Below, piece after piece: positions 54,326-61,222 of a stretch of DNA of 64,000 nucleotides; the first letter of the stretch is position 1, and every line of letters begins with the position of its first letter. Source of the stretch: a virus; the IMG/VR virus record IMGVR_UViG_3300042988_000341, positions 1 to 64,000 of that record; one strand, 5' to 3'. A program made the position numbers and the translations under genes. Below the pieces are notes generated by a model, which was not told the origin of the DNA, ran no database searches, and saw only the letters and a list, made by a program, of their open reading frames with translations.

Positions 54326-54883
54326 ATGAATTCTCTCCTGCTCACCGCCGTTATATACCCAATGAGGTTCTCTAGCGTCTAATTCGTACCAGTGATTATC
54401 TTGTGGTATATGATAGCATTGTGCTACCGATGGTAGTTCAATATCACTGTCAGTAGTTACATGATGGGCGAATACAACTGCTGGATTAGTTTTTAATACT
54501 AGATGATACCGTAATTCATAATCTCGATGAACACTAAGGCCAGTTCTGGGCAATAATCTCATAAACCTAATTCTACCCAGTTCAATGCCCAGAGTATCTC
54601 TAAGTAACTCAAGCTGCTGTCTGACATACCACGACTGATCGATATTCCATCGAGTAAAGTCATTCTCATTGAATAGATAAACATCATTCTTATAGTCGTA
54701 TTTACTGCCGATACAGTCCTGCCATGGATCAATACTATCTGGGCGACTAGTCAAACCTACCTGATTCCTCATATGCCAGATATTGTCGTTCTCTGACCAC
54801 GCTGTTTGTGTCTCCAATATAGTGATTAAATCATTATTAATTCTGTTGCTATCACTTGTTATATCTAGCTTCTTTAAGAACAT
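54305..54883 (-). CDS. 2-oxoglutarate/Fe(II) oxygenase, Asp/Asn beta-hydroxylase-like (copy 2)
   Basis: 192 residues, paralog of the product of 51600-52172. The triad is H119-x-D121 in SVHRDYELRYHLVL and H174 in REPHWVYNGG, with R184 before IHLVVCG. FTRWNIDQSWYVRQQ parallels FTQWNIDNTWTVRRC in copy 1. Substrate residues between the motifs differ, so the copies may act on different targets. Like copy 1 it is the convergent partner of a plus-strand gene. AGGAG lies 11 bases before the ATG. Confidence 0.75.
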   Translation of the reverse strand: MFLKKLDITSDSNRINNDLITILETQTAWSENDNIWHMRNQVGLTSRPDSIDPWQDCIGSKYDYKNDVYLFNENDFTRWNIDQSWYVRQQLELLRDTLGIELGRIRFMRLLPRTGLSVHRDYELRYHLVLKTNPAVVFAHHVTTDSDIELPSVAQCYHIPQDNHWYELDAREPHWVYNGGEQERIHLVVCGC

Positions 54884-54903
54884 TTAGTGGTTACTCCTGT
54901 CGT

Positions 54904-54936
54904 TATTTAGTTGTTCAAAATCTCTTTGTCTAAATA
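54904..54936. promoter_or_regulatory. Weak divergent pair of late octamer variants
   Basis: Minus ACTAAATA (54911-54904) faces hydroxylase copy 2; plus TCTAAATA (54929-54936) faces the gene at 54955. Both deviate from the GATAAATA used for the structural genes at the first two positions, so this is a tentative call. Confidence 0.35.
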
Positions 54937-54954
54937 CACTCGAGGTAAATTACA

Positions 54955-55131
54955 ATGAACGATAAAGAATGGTTAGACAGAGTACAACAGGCTGCTACAG
55001 TATACAACGACAGTAGATTACACACAGACTTCCAGGAAGATGAAGTGCTGAAATTCGTGGAATATCTTTACAAACAGTATGGATACGAGTATAATAAGCC
55101 ACAACCACGACAACGAAATACGCCAAGATGA
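54955..55131 (+). CDS. Small unknown protein, 58 residues
   Basis: ATG at 54955 with a GAGGTAA element 8 bases upstream; TGA at 55129-55131 overlapping the next ATG at 55128 (ATGA). The protein starts MNDKEWLDRVQQAATVYN, is helical and charged, has VLKFVEYLYKQYGYEY, and ends in a Pro/Gln/Arg tail. No family recognised. The ribosome binding site and coupled stop/start support it as a real gene. Confidence 0.65.
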   Translation: MNDKEWLDRVQQAATVYNDSRLHTDFQEDEVLKFVEYLYKQYGYEYNKPQPRQRNTPR

Positions 55132-55394
55132 AAGTCACCAACAGCCTAGACTGGGACCAAGTTCGCAATGAATTGAAGTCTCAACTCAGTCAACTTAGTT
55201 ACAACAGTGACTTACGTAAGATGCTACGTACAATCGACACCTTAGTAGACGAACTATCACGTCTGGAAGTCGAAGCACGACAACACGGTAACAGAGGCAG
55301 TTACCAGTCAAAATGTACTACTAAAGTAACAGAAATCAATACTGCTATTGATAATCTTGATAAGTGGATTACAATGGCCTTACTACTCGAATAA
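55128..55394 (+). CDS. Unknown helical protein, 88 residues
   Basis: Translationally coupled to the 58-residue gene by a 4-base overlap. It reads as a helical bundle or coiled coil, with WDQVRNELKSQLSQLSYN, TIDTLVDELSRLEVEARQHG and INTAIDNLDKWITMALLLE. No recognised family, no signal peptide or clear membrane segment. Sigma70-type signals begin directly after its stop, so it is the last gene of a two-gene unit. Confidence 0.6.
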   Translation: MKVTNSLDWDQVRNELKSQLSQLSYNSDLRKMLRTIDTLVDELSRLEVEARQHGNRGSYQSKCTTKVTEINTAIDNLDKWITMALLLE

Positions 55395-55395
55395 T

Positions 55396-55424
55396 TTGAC
55401 AGTAAATCGATCCAGTGCTATAAT
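55396..55424 (+). promoter_or_regulatory. Consensus sigma70 promoter
   Basis: TTGACA (55396-55401), 17-base spacer, TATAAT (55419-55424): both hexamers match the consensus exactly. The 48-residue gene starts 26 bases downstream. Confidence 0.88.
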
Positions 55425-55450
55425 TAACGCTTAGACACTGAAAGACATCG

Positions 55451-55597
55451 ATGAAATACATCCTGATCCTGAAAACTGGCCGAGTAATGACATTCAACGT
55501 CTTGGCGTGTGCTGAGTTGTACACGCAAATCTACGGTGGTACTCTGATCACCTCAATCATCGCTGACGAAGTAGAAAGTACTACTTCCATTATTTGA
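55451..55597 (+). CDS. Small unknown protein, 48 residues
   Basis: ATG at 55451, TGA at 55595-55597, directly behind a consensus sigma70 promoter. The sequence MKYILILKTGRVMTFNVLAC continues AELYTQIYGGTLITS and IIADEVES, suggesting a small beta-alpha-beta fold. No family recognised. Its stop codon lies inside the -35 box of the next promoter. That compact layout argues that it is a real early gene despite its size. No good ribosome binding site is seen. Confidence 0.55.
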   Translation: MKYILILKTGRVMTFNVLACAELYTQIYGGTLITSIIADEVESTTSII

Positions 55598-55622
55598 CAA
55601 TAAATCAACAACCTGATACAAT
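55594..55622 (+). promoter_or_regulatory. Sigma70-type promoter
   Basis: TTGACA (55594-55599), 17-base spacer, TACAAT (55617-55622), ahead of the gene at 55651. Confidence 0.82.
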
Positions 55623-55650
55623 ACTTGTATTGAATGATTAACTGGAGTAA

Positions 55651-55860
55651 ATGATGAACAGCTTTGAAATCGACACCCAATACGTAGTCAACACCTTCCT
55701 CGACTACGGCGAAACTGCCCAATTTGAATTCGGTACCCTGTTCGCTAAGTGCTCAGAAGATACAATCGACAACATCATCAATCACTTTACTGACAACTTG
55801 AAACTCAAAACACAAGTGTCACAATTCGGCAATCAGTTCGCAATCGACTTCGTAGCCTAA
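55651..55860 (+). CDS. Small unknown protein, 69 residues
   Basis: Two consecutive Met codons (55651, 55654); TGGAGT lies 5 bases before the first. The sequence has FEIDTQYVVNTFLDYGETAQ and DTIDNIINHFTDNL, acidic and probably alpha/beta. No family recognised. It is followed after 10 bases, with a TAAGGAG ribosome binding site, by the 89-residue gene, so the two form an early unit under the promoter at 55594. Confidence 0.6.
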   Translation: MMNSFEIDTQYVVNTFLDYGETAQFEFGTLFAKCSEDTIDNIINHFTDNLKLKTQVSQFGNQFAIDFVA

Positions 55861-55870
55861 GGAGCCAACC

Positions 55871-56140
55871 ATGGAATATACAGTCAACATCTTCAAAGCA
55901 GATGGTCGTGCTAAGACAGGTGAACGCCTGTTCGGTACATACACATTTGATCGTAATGACACCGCTTCAATGGACCGTGAAGTCGCCGAATTGAAACGTG
56001 CCTATCCTCCAGGTTACCGCTTTGAGTACTATGAGAAGTACAAGACTGTCAAAAGTCTTATGACTGGTCAATCAGTCAAAATCGACGCTGATACCCCATG
56101 GTGCTGTAACCCCGCATCGGAGTCATTCTGGTCCAACTAA
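55871..56140 (+). CDS. Small unknown protein, 89 residues
   Basis: It starts at 55871 behind a TAAGGAG ribosome binding site. MEYTVNIFKADGRAKTGERL continues FGTYTFDRNDTASM and a helix (DREVAELKRAYPPGYRFEYY), a compact beta-alpha-beta pattern. The end has WCCNPASES, with two adjacent Cys. Function not recognised. The next promoter starts 18 bases after its stop. Confidence 0.6.
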   Translation: MEYTVNIFKADGRAKTGERLFGTYTFDRNDTASMDREVAELKRAYPPGYRFEYYEKYKTVKSLMTGQSVKIDADTPWCCNPASESFWSN

Positions 56141-56157
56141 ATTGGATCAACTGACCG

Positions 56158-56187
56158 TTGACAGAAACCACCCACCACGCTTACAAT
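56158..56187 (+). promoter_or_regulatory. Sigma70-type promoter for the MoxR-like gene
   Basis: TTGACA (56158-56163), 18-base spacer, TACAAT (56182-56187). The MoxR ATG is at 56224, with TAGGAGT 8 bases before it. Confidence 0.78.
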
Positions 56188-56223
56188 CAATCTATCAAAT
56201 TTTTTAACTAGGAGTAAATCCCA

Positions 56224-57336
56224 ATGGCATCAGCAGTATCCGACGGCTACACCGTCACCTCTCAACAAGCACGTAAAGCCCTGCTTACCGCATTCAAAGT
56301 AAAGCGTCCCGTATTCTTGTGGGGTCCTCCTGGTATCGGTAAGTCGGATGTAGTTGCCGAGATTACCCAAGAACTAGGCGGCGCAATGATTGACTTGCGT
56401 ATGGCCCAGATGGAACCTACCGACATTCGCGGCATCCCCTTCTTCAACAAAGAAGCCGGCAAGATGGACTGGGCTCCTCCAATTGATTTGCCTGACGCAG
56501 AATTCGCCGCCCAACATCCAGTAGTCGTGTTGTTCTTGGACGAAATGAACTCGGCAGCACCATCAGTTCAGGCTGCTGGCTATCAACTCATTCTCAATCG
56601 TCGTGTTGGTAAGTACGTACTACCCGACAACGTGGTAATCGTGGCTGCTGGTAACCGTGACACTGACAAAGGTGTTACTTACCGTATGCCTATGCCCTTG
56701 GCTAACCGCTTTGTTCACGTTGAAATGCGCCCTGACTTCAACTCATGGCAAGCATGGGCCATTGACAATGGTGTACACAATGACGTTGTTGGTTACTTGT
56801 CTGGTAACAAGCAAGACATGTACGACTTCGATGCTAAGTCATCGAGTAAAGCATTCGCTACACCACGTAGTTGGGTATTCGTGTCCGAATTGTTGAAAGA
56901 CGAAGACACTATGGACTACGATACCCTGTCAACACTGGTATCTGGCGCTGTTGGCGAAGGCTTGGCTGCTAAGTTCATGACCCACCGCCGCTACATGGAC
57001 AAGATGCCACGTCCTCAAGACATCCTGTCTGGCAAAGTTACCTCGCTTGATACTAAAGAAATCTCTGCGATGTACTCATTGACCATCAGTATGTGTTACG
57101 AGTTGCGCGAAGTGATGAACAACAAAGAAATCGCACGTGAAAAACTCACTGAAATGGTTGACAACTTCTTGGCATACATGATGAAGAACTTTGAAACAGA
57201 GTTGGTAATCATGGGCGGTAAGACAGCACTGACTACTTACCAGATTCCTATGAACCCAATGAAGATGAAATCTTTTGACGAGTTTAATAAACGGTTTGGA
57301 AAATATATCAGAGCCGCGCACGGCGTAGCTAAGTAA
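56224..57336 (+). CDS. MoxR-type AAA+ ATPase
   Basis: 370 residues. Walker A is GPPGIGKS (34-41), Walker B is VVLFLDEMN (101-109) with D106-E107, and AAGNRDTD follows as sensor 1. The MoxR branch is marked by LRMAQMEPTDIRGIP after the first strand-helix, and by MPLANRFVHVEM. MoxR ATPases typically work with VWA proteins to activate or remodel a target. Here the VWA partner is at 58257. The HNH-type gene lies between them on the opposite strand, starting one base after this stop codon. Confidence 0.9.
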   Translation: MASAVSDGYTVTSQQARKALLTAFKVKRPVFLWGPPGIGKSDVVAEITQELGGAMIDLRMAQMEPTDIRGIPFFNKEAGKMDWAPPIDLPDAEFAAQHPVVVLFLDEMNSAAPSVQAAGYQLILNRRVGKYVLPDNVVIVAAGNRDTDKGVTYRMPMPLANRFVHVEMRPDFNSWQAWAIDNGVHNDVVGYLSGNKQDMYDFDAKSSSKAFATPRSWVFVSELLKDEDTMDYDTLSTLVSGAVGEGLAAKFMTHRRYMDKMPRPQDILSGKVTSLDTKEISAMYSLTISMCYELREVMNNKEIAREKLTEMVDNFLAYMMKNFETELVIMGGKTALTTYQIPMNPMKMKSFDEFNKRFGKYIRAAHGVAK

Positions 57337-58131
57337 TCATCGATCTCGGGATATCTTCTCAAGAAGTGTCTCGAGGTCTTGACTACATAGTAGACCCTTG
57401 CTCTTGTTATCAACGTGCCATAATACTTCTAAGTTATGAACAGATGCTATTACTTCTGGTGGCACGTTGTTATCATATCCGTATCTGATACTGACCATAT
57501 GATCAAGTTGATGCTCTGTCAGCCCAAATACTAAGTTGTTTGGATTGATTAGATGCTTATGTTCACGATAGGTCTGCCGGGTCAGCGCCATAACCTGAGA
57601 CTTGTAACTTCTAAACTCAGCACTCTTGGTATGATCTACCCATCTACCGGATTCTTCATTGGTCTCTCTAGTCTTAGCAATAACCTTCTCTAGGTTTGGC
57701 CCGTATAATTCTCGCCTAGTAGCAATCATTCGCTCATCGATAGTTGGGTCATTCGCTCTAGTAGCAGCCATGGTAACTGCTGCCTTCTTAGCAAGCTCCT
57801 CGTTGTGAAGTGCGTGGATGCTGCCGTAACGCTCTAACATGGTCTTCGCAGTTATCTTCTTGCCCTCTTCACCGTGTAGATACATCTTATGTCCATAACG
57901 CTCTATACAAGTATTCTCTTTGGACTTCGCTACTTCCTCGGTTTGCCAAGGATAATCTGTGCCGTAGTTCTTACGGCTGGTATCAATCTTACGTTGCTTT
58001 ACCGCGGGGCAAGCATTGTGGCTCTTGGAGCACTGATGGACGGGTCTACCAGCAAATGGGCCAGAGCGAAGACTGCCCTTAGTAGTATGAGTTGCTGCCT
58101 GACCGCAGCCATGTTCGCATAGAATATTCAT
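57337..58131 (-). CDS. HNH-type homing endonuclease-like protein
   Basis: 264 residues, antisense to the flanking pair. The N-terminus is Cys/His-rich (ILCEHGCGQAATH, HQCSKSHNAC), probably zinc-binding. Repeated 'ERYG' and helical units follow (CIERYGHKMYLHG; MLERYGSIHALHNEELA), a layout seen in phage homing-endonuclease accessory regions. The C-terminal HNH-like core is EHQLDHMVSIRYGYDN, then IASVHNLEVLWHVDNKSKG. It lies between MoxR and VWA with no gap from MoxR, the pattern of a mobile endonuclease inserted in an operon. Its own sigma70-type promoter ends 6 bases before its start. Confidence 0.75.
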   Translation of the reverse strand: MNILCEHGCGQAATHTTKGSLRSGPFAGRPVHQCSKSHNACPAVKQRKIDTSRKNYGTDYPWQTEEVAKSKENTCIERYGHKMYLHGEEGKKITAKTMLERYGSIHALHNEELAKKAAVTMAATRANDPTIDERMIATRRELYGPNLEKVIAKTRETNEESGRWVDHTKSAEFRSYKSQVMALTRQTYREHKHLINPNNLVFGLTEHQLDHMVSIRYGYDNNVPPEVIASVHNLEVLWHVDNKSKGLLCSQDLETLLEKISRDR

Positions 58132-58137
58132 AGTACT

Positions 58138-58166
58138 ATTGTATCACTATTACTCACAAAAATCAA
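58138..58166 (-). promoter_or_regulatory. Sigma70-type promoter of the HNH-type gene
   Basis: On the minus strand TTGATT (58166-58161), 17-base spacer, TACAAT (58143-58138), then 6 bases to the ATG, so the message would be leaderless or nearly so. Confidence 0.65.
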
Positions 58167-58196
58167 CACTCATTCATCCAATATCCATCGATACGC

Positions 58197-58225
58197 TTGA
58201 CAGTAACCGATACATCAAGTACAAT
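58197..58225 (+). promoter_or_regulatory. Sigma70-type promoter for the VWA gene
   Basis: TTGACA (58197-58202), 17-base spacer, TACAAT (58220-58225); the VWA ATG is at 58257. A second promoter after the endonuclease restores expression of the split operon. Confidence 0.82.
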
Positions 58226-58256
58226 AGATACTTAGACACCATAATAGGACTCACAA

Positions 58257-59546
58257 ATGACAGCACTGACAGCAACAAAACAACGAAGCAAGACTAAAGG
58301 CAAAAATCAAGATAAACTTGACAAACTGGTAGGTCCTGTTGACAAATCGATTGACGCACAAGCACGTGACCGTCTAATCATTGCTCGTACCTCGTTGTTG
58401 TTCCGTCATTCATTCTTTGGCAACTTAGCCACTCGTCTCAAACTCATCAATGCTGACGAATGGTTGTCTACGGCCGCCACAGATGGCCGCAACTTCTACT
58501 ACAACTCTCGCTTCATTATGTTGCTAACAGCAGGCGAAGTTGAGTTCTTGGTAGGTCACGAAGTACTACACGTAGTATACGACCACATGGGTCGCCGTGA
58601 TGACCGTGACCCACAGATGTGGAACATTGCTGATGACTACGCCGTCAATGCTGACTTGAAAAAGCACAACGTCGGTACGTTCATTACCTCAGTGCCATGC
58701 TTGTACGAAAAGAAGTATGAAGACATGGGCGCGGAAGCAATCTACGATGACTTGATGAAGAACGCCCAAAACATCGATATGAACGACTTACTCGATCAAC
58801 TTATCGATCAGCACATGGACGACAATGATGGTGACAGCGACGGCGAAGGCGATGGCACAGACGGTAAGAAGCCCGGCAAGATGTCCGCAGAAGAACGTGA
58901 ACAGATGCGCCAGGAGATCAAGCAAAACATCATCAACGCGGCTCGTGTAGCAAAAGAAGCAGGTCACGGATTACCTGGTAATGTCAAGCGAATGATCCAA
59001 GACATTACTGAGCCTAAGATGCCATGGCGCGAACTCATTCAAGCCAACCTGTTGTCTACCATTCGTACTGACTACTCGTTTATGCGCCCCTCTCGTCGCG
59101 GCTGGCATACTGATGCTATCATGCCCGGTACTGCTCCTGGTGAAGAAGTAGAAGTCACTGTTGCTATCGATACATCTGGTTCTATTGGTGACAAGGAAAT
59201 CAGGATCTTCTTGGGTGAAATTCAAGGCATCATGGACGCATTCTCTGGTTACAAGATCAAGGTAATCTCATGGGATACTGGTGTACACGCACCTGCCGAG
59301 TTCACCTCAGAGAACTTAGAGAGCATCACTGAGTACGTGCCTGGCGGTGGTGGCGGTACTGACCCTAGCTGTATCTTCGAGTACCTCAAGGAAGAAGGTG
59401 TGGTGCCTAATCGTCTAATCGTCTTAACAGACGGCTACTTCTATGGTAGTTCTGGTGACCCTGACTACTGCGATACAACCTGGATCATCTTTGGAAACCC
59501 AGGATTCGTGGCACCGTTCGGCACACACGCTCACTATCAAGAATAA
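58257..59546 (+). CDS. VWA domain protein with metallopeptidase-like N-terminus (MoxR partner)
   Basis: 429 residues. The N-terminal half has VGHEVLHVVYDH with the zinc motif HEVLH (101-105), as in the DUF2201-type putative metallopeptidase domain. A long acidic linker (about 185-205, DDNDGDSDGEGDG) follows. The C-terminal half is a von Willebrand A domain: DTSGS (305-309, MIDAS), GGGGGTDPS and RLIVLTDGY. The pair with MoxR suggests an ATP-driven chaperone or protease-like complex; the target in the phage cycle is unknown. The next gene starts on the last base of its stop codon. Confidence 0.88.
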   Translation: MTALTATKQRSKTKGKNQDKLDKLVGPVDKSIDAQARDRLIIARTSLLFRHSFFGNLATRLKLINADEWLSTAATDGRNFYYNSRFIMLLTAGEVEFLVGHEVLHVVYDHMGRRDDRDPQMWNIADDYAVNADLKKHNVGTFITSVPCLYEKKYEDMGAEAIYDDLMKNAQNIDMNDLLDQLIDQHMDDNDGDSDGEGDGTDGKKPGKMSAEEREQMRQEIKQNIINAARVAKEAGHGLPGNVKRMIQDITEPKMPWRELIQANLLSTIRTDYSFMRPSRRGWHTDAIMPGTAPGEEVEVTVAIDTSGSIGDKEIRIFLGEIQGIMDAFSGYKIKVISWDTGVHAPAEFTSENLESITEYVPGGGGGTDPSCIFEYLKEEGVVPNRLIVLTDGYFYGSSGDPDYCDTTWIIFGNPGFVAPFGTHAHYQE

Positions 59547-59773
59547 TGGCTATTGTCAAGCACAGCAATGAAGTTACGGTACTAGTATACGCCGATCAAT
59601 CAGGCGAAGTATATTACCGTAATCAGTTCAATAGTCCTATCGATAGTTCAGAGGCTGCTATCGAGCGTTGGCATAAATGGCTTCACGTGTTGAACACTGC
59701 TGAACAGTATCCAGGGCTTAGTGAAGCAATCACTGATATTGAAGTTCTATACGAATTGATTAGGCCAGAATGA
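59546..59773 (+). CDS. Small unknown protein, 75 residues
   Basis: It starts at ATG 59546, overlapping the VWA stop by one base. The sequence has NEVTVLVYADQSGEVYYRNQ and SEAAIERWHKWLHVL, a beta hairpin followed by helices. No family recognised. It overlaps the next gene by 4 bases, so the set 58257-60497 is one coupled message. Confidence 0.55.
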   Translation: MAIVKHSNEVTVLVYADQSGEVYYRNQFNSPIDSSEAAIERWHKWLHVLNTAEQYPGLSEAITDIEVLYELIRPE

Positions 59774-60099
59774 GAGAAAGTGAACACGAATACGTTATTA
59801 TGTGGAACGAGGATGATATTCTCGATCTCATTGATGTCACGGCACACGAACAGTATCAACTCGTACTGATGCTCAAGGGTGATCCTGCTGCCGATCAGAT
59901 AGGTAACCCTATGCGGGCTATGGTCATCAGTGCGGTATTAGACGGCAAGCATAACAGAGAAATCTGGCGCTTTAATAGTAAGCTCGAAGCAGAAGAAATC
60001 TGCGACGAGTGGGAAGAAAATCGACAATCGGTTATGGATGAAGTTCGCGAAGCCGGTGAACTCATCTATGACACCTATGGAAGAAAAGTAAAATGCTAA
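59770..60099 (+). CDS. Small acidic unknown protein, 109 residues
   Basis: Coupled to its neighbours (4-base and 7-base overlaps). Acidic, with HEYVIMWNEDDILDLIDVTAHEQ and IWRFNSKLEAEEICDEWEE, plausibly alpha/beta. No motif recognised. It may belong with the MoxR/VWA module by operon position only. Confidence 0.5.
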   Translation: MRESEHEYVIMWNEDDILDLIDVTAHEQYQLVLMLKGDPAADQIGNPMRAMVISAVLDGKHNREIWRFNSKLEAEEICDEWEENRQSVMDEVREAGELIYDTYGRKVKC

Positions 60100-60497
60100 T
60101 TGGAACAAGTCTCGGTCGTTGCCTAGTAAGTATCCTCAACGGCGAAGTTGAGCGTGATAACGTAGCACTCATCATCACCCGTACTCGTGCGGCAGATTAT
60201 GAACGCTTCTTAGCAGTCATTCGGTCATACTTCGATAACGGCAACTACGGAGCATCACAGGCGGCCGGCTATGAATTCACCGGGCACGAGTGGGAAGAGG
60301 TGGAAGGGTTAGCGCATCACTTGTGGCATCAAGGCCGCATTCACCAGCCCCGCACCTTCCGTGACAATGGGTTGTACCTGCTACCAGAAATGAAGCACAC
60401 CCTGTGGATGGAAGTAGTACCGACACTGAACTCGACTAATGAGAGCGTGATGCAAGCATACGAACACTACCAGACCCTGCGTGACCTGACAAAATAA
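60093..60497 (+). CDS. Unknown protein, 134 residues
   Basis: ATG 60093 overlaps the previous gene by seven bases. LIGTSLGRCLVSILNGEVERDN and VALIITRTRAADYERFLAVI make an alpha/beta start. A Trp/His-rich centre follows (HEWEEVEGLAHHLWHQGRIHQ). No family recognised. The run of coupled genes ends here, followed by a promoter-like inverted repeat. Confidence 0.5.
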   Translation: MLIGTSLGRCLVSILNGEVERDNVALIITRTRAADYERFLAVIRSYFDNGNYGASQAAGYEFTGHEWEEVEGLAHHLWHQGRIHQPRTFRDNGLYLLPEMKHTLWMEVVPTLNSTNESVMQAYEHYQTLRDLTK

Positions 60498-60512
60498 ATT
60501 ACCATCACTTCC

Positions 60513-60543
60513 TAGTGTTAAATACTACAACTATCTAACACTA
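60513..60543 (+). promoter_or_regulatory. Candidate late promoter inside an inverted repeat
   Basis: TAGTGTTA (60513-60520) and TAACACTA (60536-60543) are perfect inverted copies. GTTAAATA (60517-60524) overlaps the left arm. The next ATG is at 60558, with TAAGGAGA 9 bases before it. The layout resembles the late promoter at 10339-10369. Confidence 0.45.
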
Positions 60544-60557
60544 AGGAGACAGATAAC

Positions 60558-61217
60558 ATGGCACAATTCTTACGTCATATCGGGCAAGTCGGAGATCGCA
60601 AAGTAGCGGTAATCTTCCGTGAGGTACCTAACGAACCACATATGTGTATCGTTGTTTATTCCCAGCTCTTAAACAGAAACATCCACGATCCCCTAATGGC
60701 AGCAATCGAAAGCCCAAGCGGCCAAGCAGCCAAGGACCTAGGCGATCAACTCAATCGTTCATACACAATGGACGGCAAGATCATTCTTCAAGTACTTCAC
60801 CACGAAGGCATGATGAAGAAAGTCAACACCGATCAAGTGATGATGACGCCAGCAGCCAACACAAAAATTCGTCTAAGCGAATTGAACACAATGTTGGACG
60901 AGATGGAAAAGGGCGAGGCAGCAGTTCGCAAGTTGGCTGAGATGGACGCATCACGTGGACTACAAGACCCAGCTGACGTAGCTCGTCGTATGCGCGGTGA
61001 ACAACCATCAACTGATGCTTCTATGGGCGCCCTAGCCGATGATGCTATCGCTAAGAACTTGTTAGTTCAAGCTGAGCGCATGGCACAAGAAGCTAAAGGC
61101 CTAATCGCTGAGAGCGAACGTCTACGTAACGAAGCACAGGGAATGATCGCGATAAATACACCAGAGCCAGCAAAGCGCGGCCGCGGTCGTCCAGCAAAGG
61201 CTCCTGTTAAAGGATAA
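60558..61217 (+). CDS. Conserved-type phage protein with C-terminal AT-hook-like motif
   Basis: 219 residues. QFLRHIGQVGDRKVAVIFREVP is followed by an alpha/beta domain and a helical stretch (LSELNTMLDEMEKGEAAV). Then come AERMAQEAKGLIAESERL (coiled) and a basic end with KRGRGRPAKAP. The RGRPAK core resembles an AT-hook that binds the minor groove of AT-rich DNA. I associate this N-terminus with uncharacterised proteins of T4-like cyanophages but cannot verify it here. Good ribosome binding site. A DNA-binding or replication-linked role is a guess. Confidence 0.6.
   Translation: MAQFLRHIGQVGDRKVAVIFREVPNEPHMCIVVYSQLLNRNIHDPLMAAIESPSGQAAKDLGDQLNRSYTMDGKIILQVLHHEGMMKKVNTDQVMMTPAANTKIRLSELNTMLDEMEKGEAAVRKLAEMDASRGLQDPADVARRMRGEQPSTDASMGALADDAIAKNLLVQAERMAQEAKGLIAESERLRNEAQGMIAINTPEPAKRGRGRPAKAPVKG
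61151..61158 (+). promoter_or_regulatory. Late octamer inside a gene
   Basis: GATAAATA, identical to the structural-gene octamer, lies near the end of the preceding gene and 65 bases before the ATG at 61223. It may drive the next gene or be a chance coding match (it encodes AIN). Confidence 0.3.
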
Positions 61218-61222
61218 GCCAA

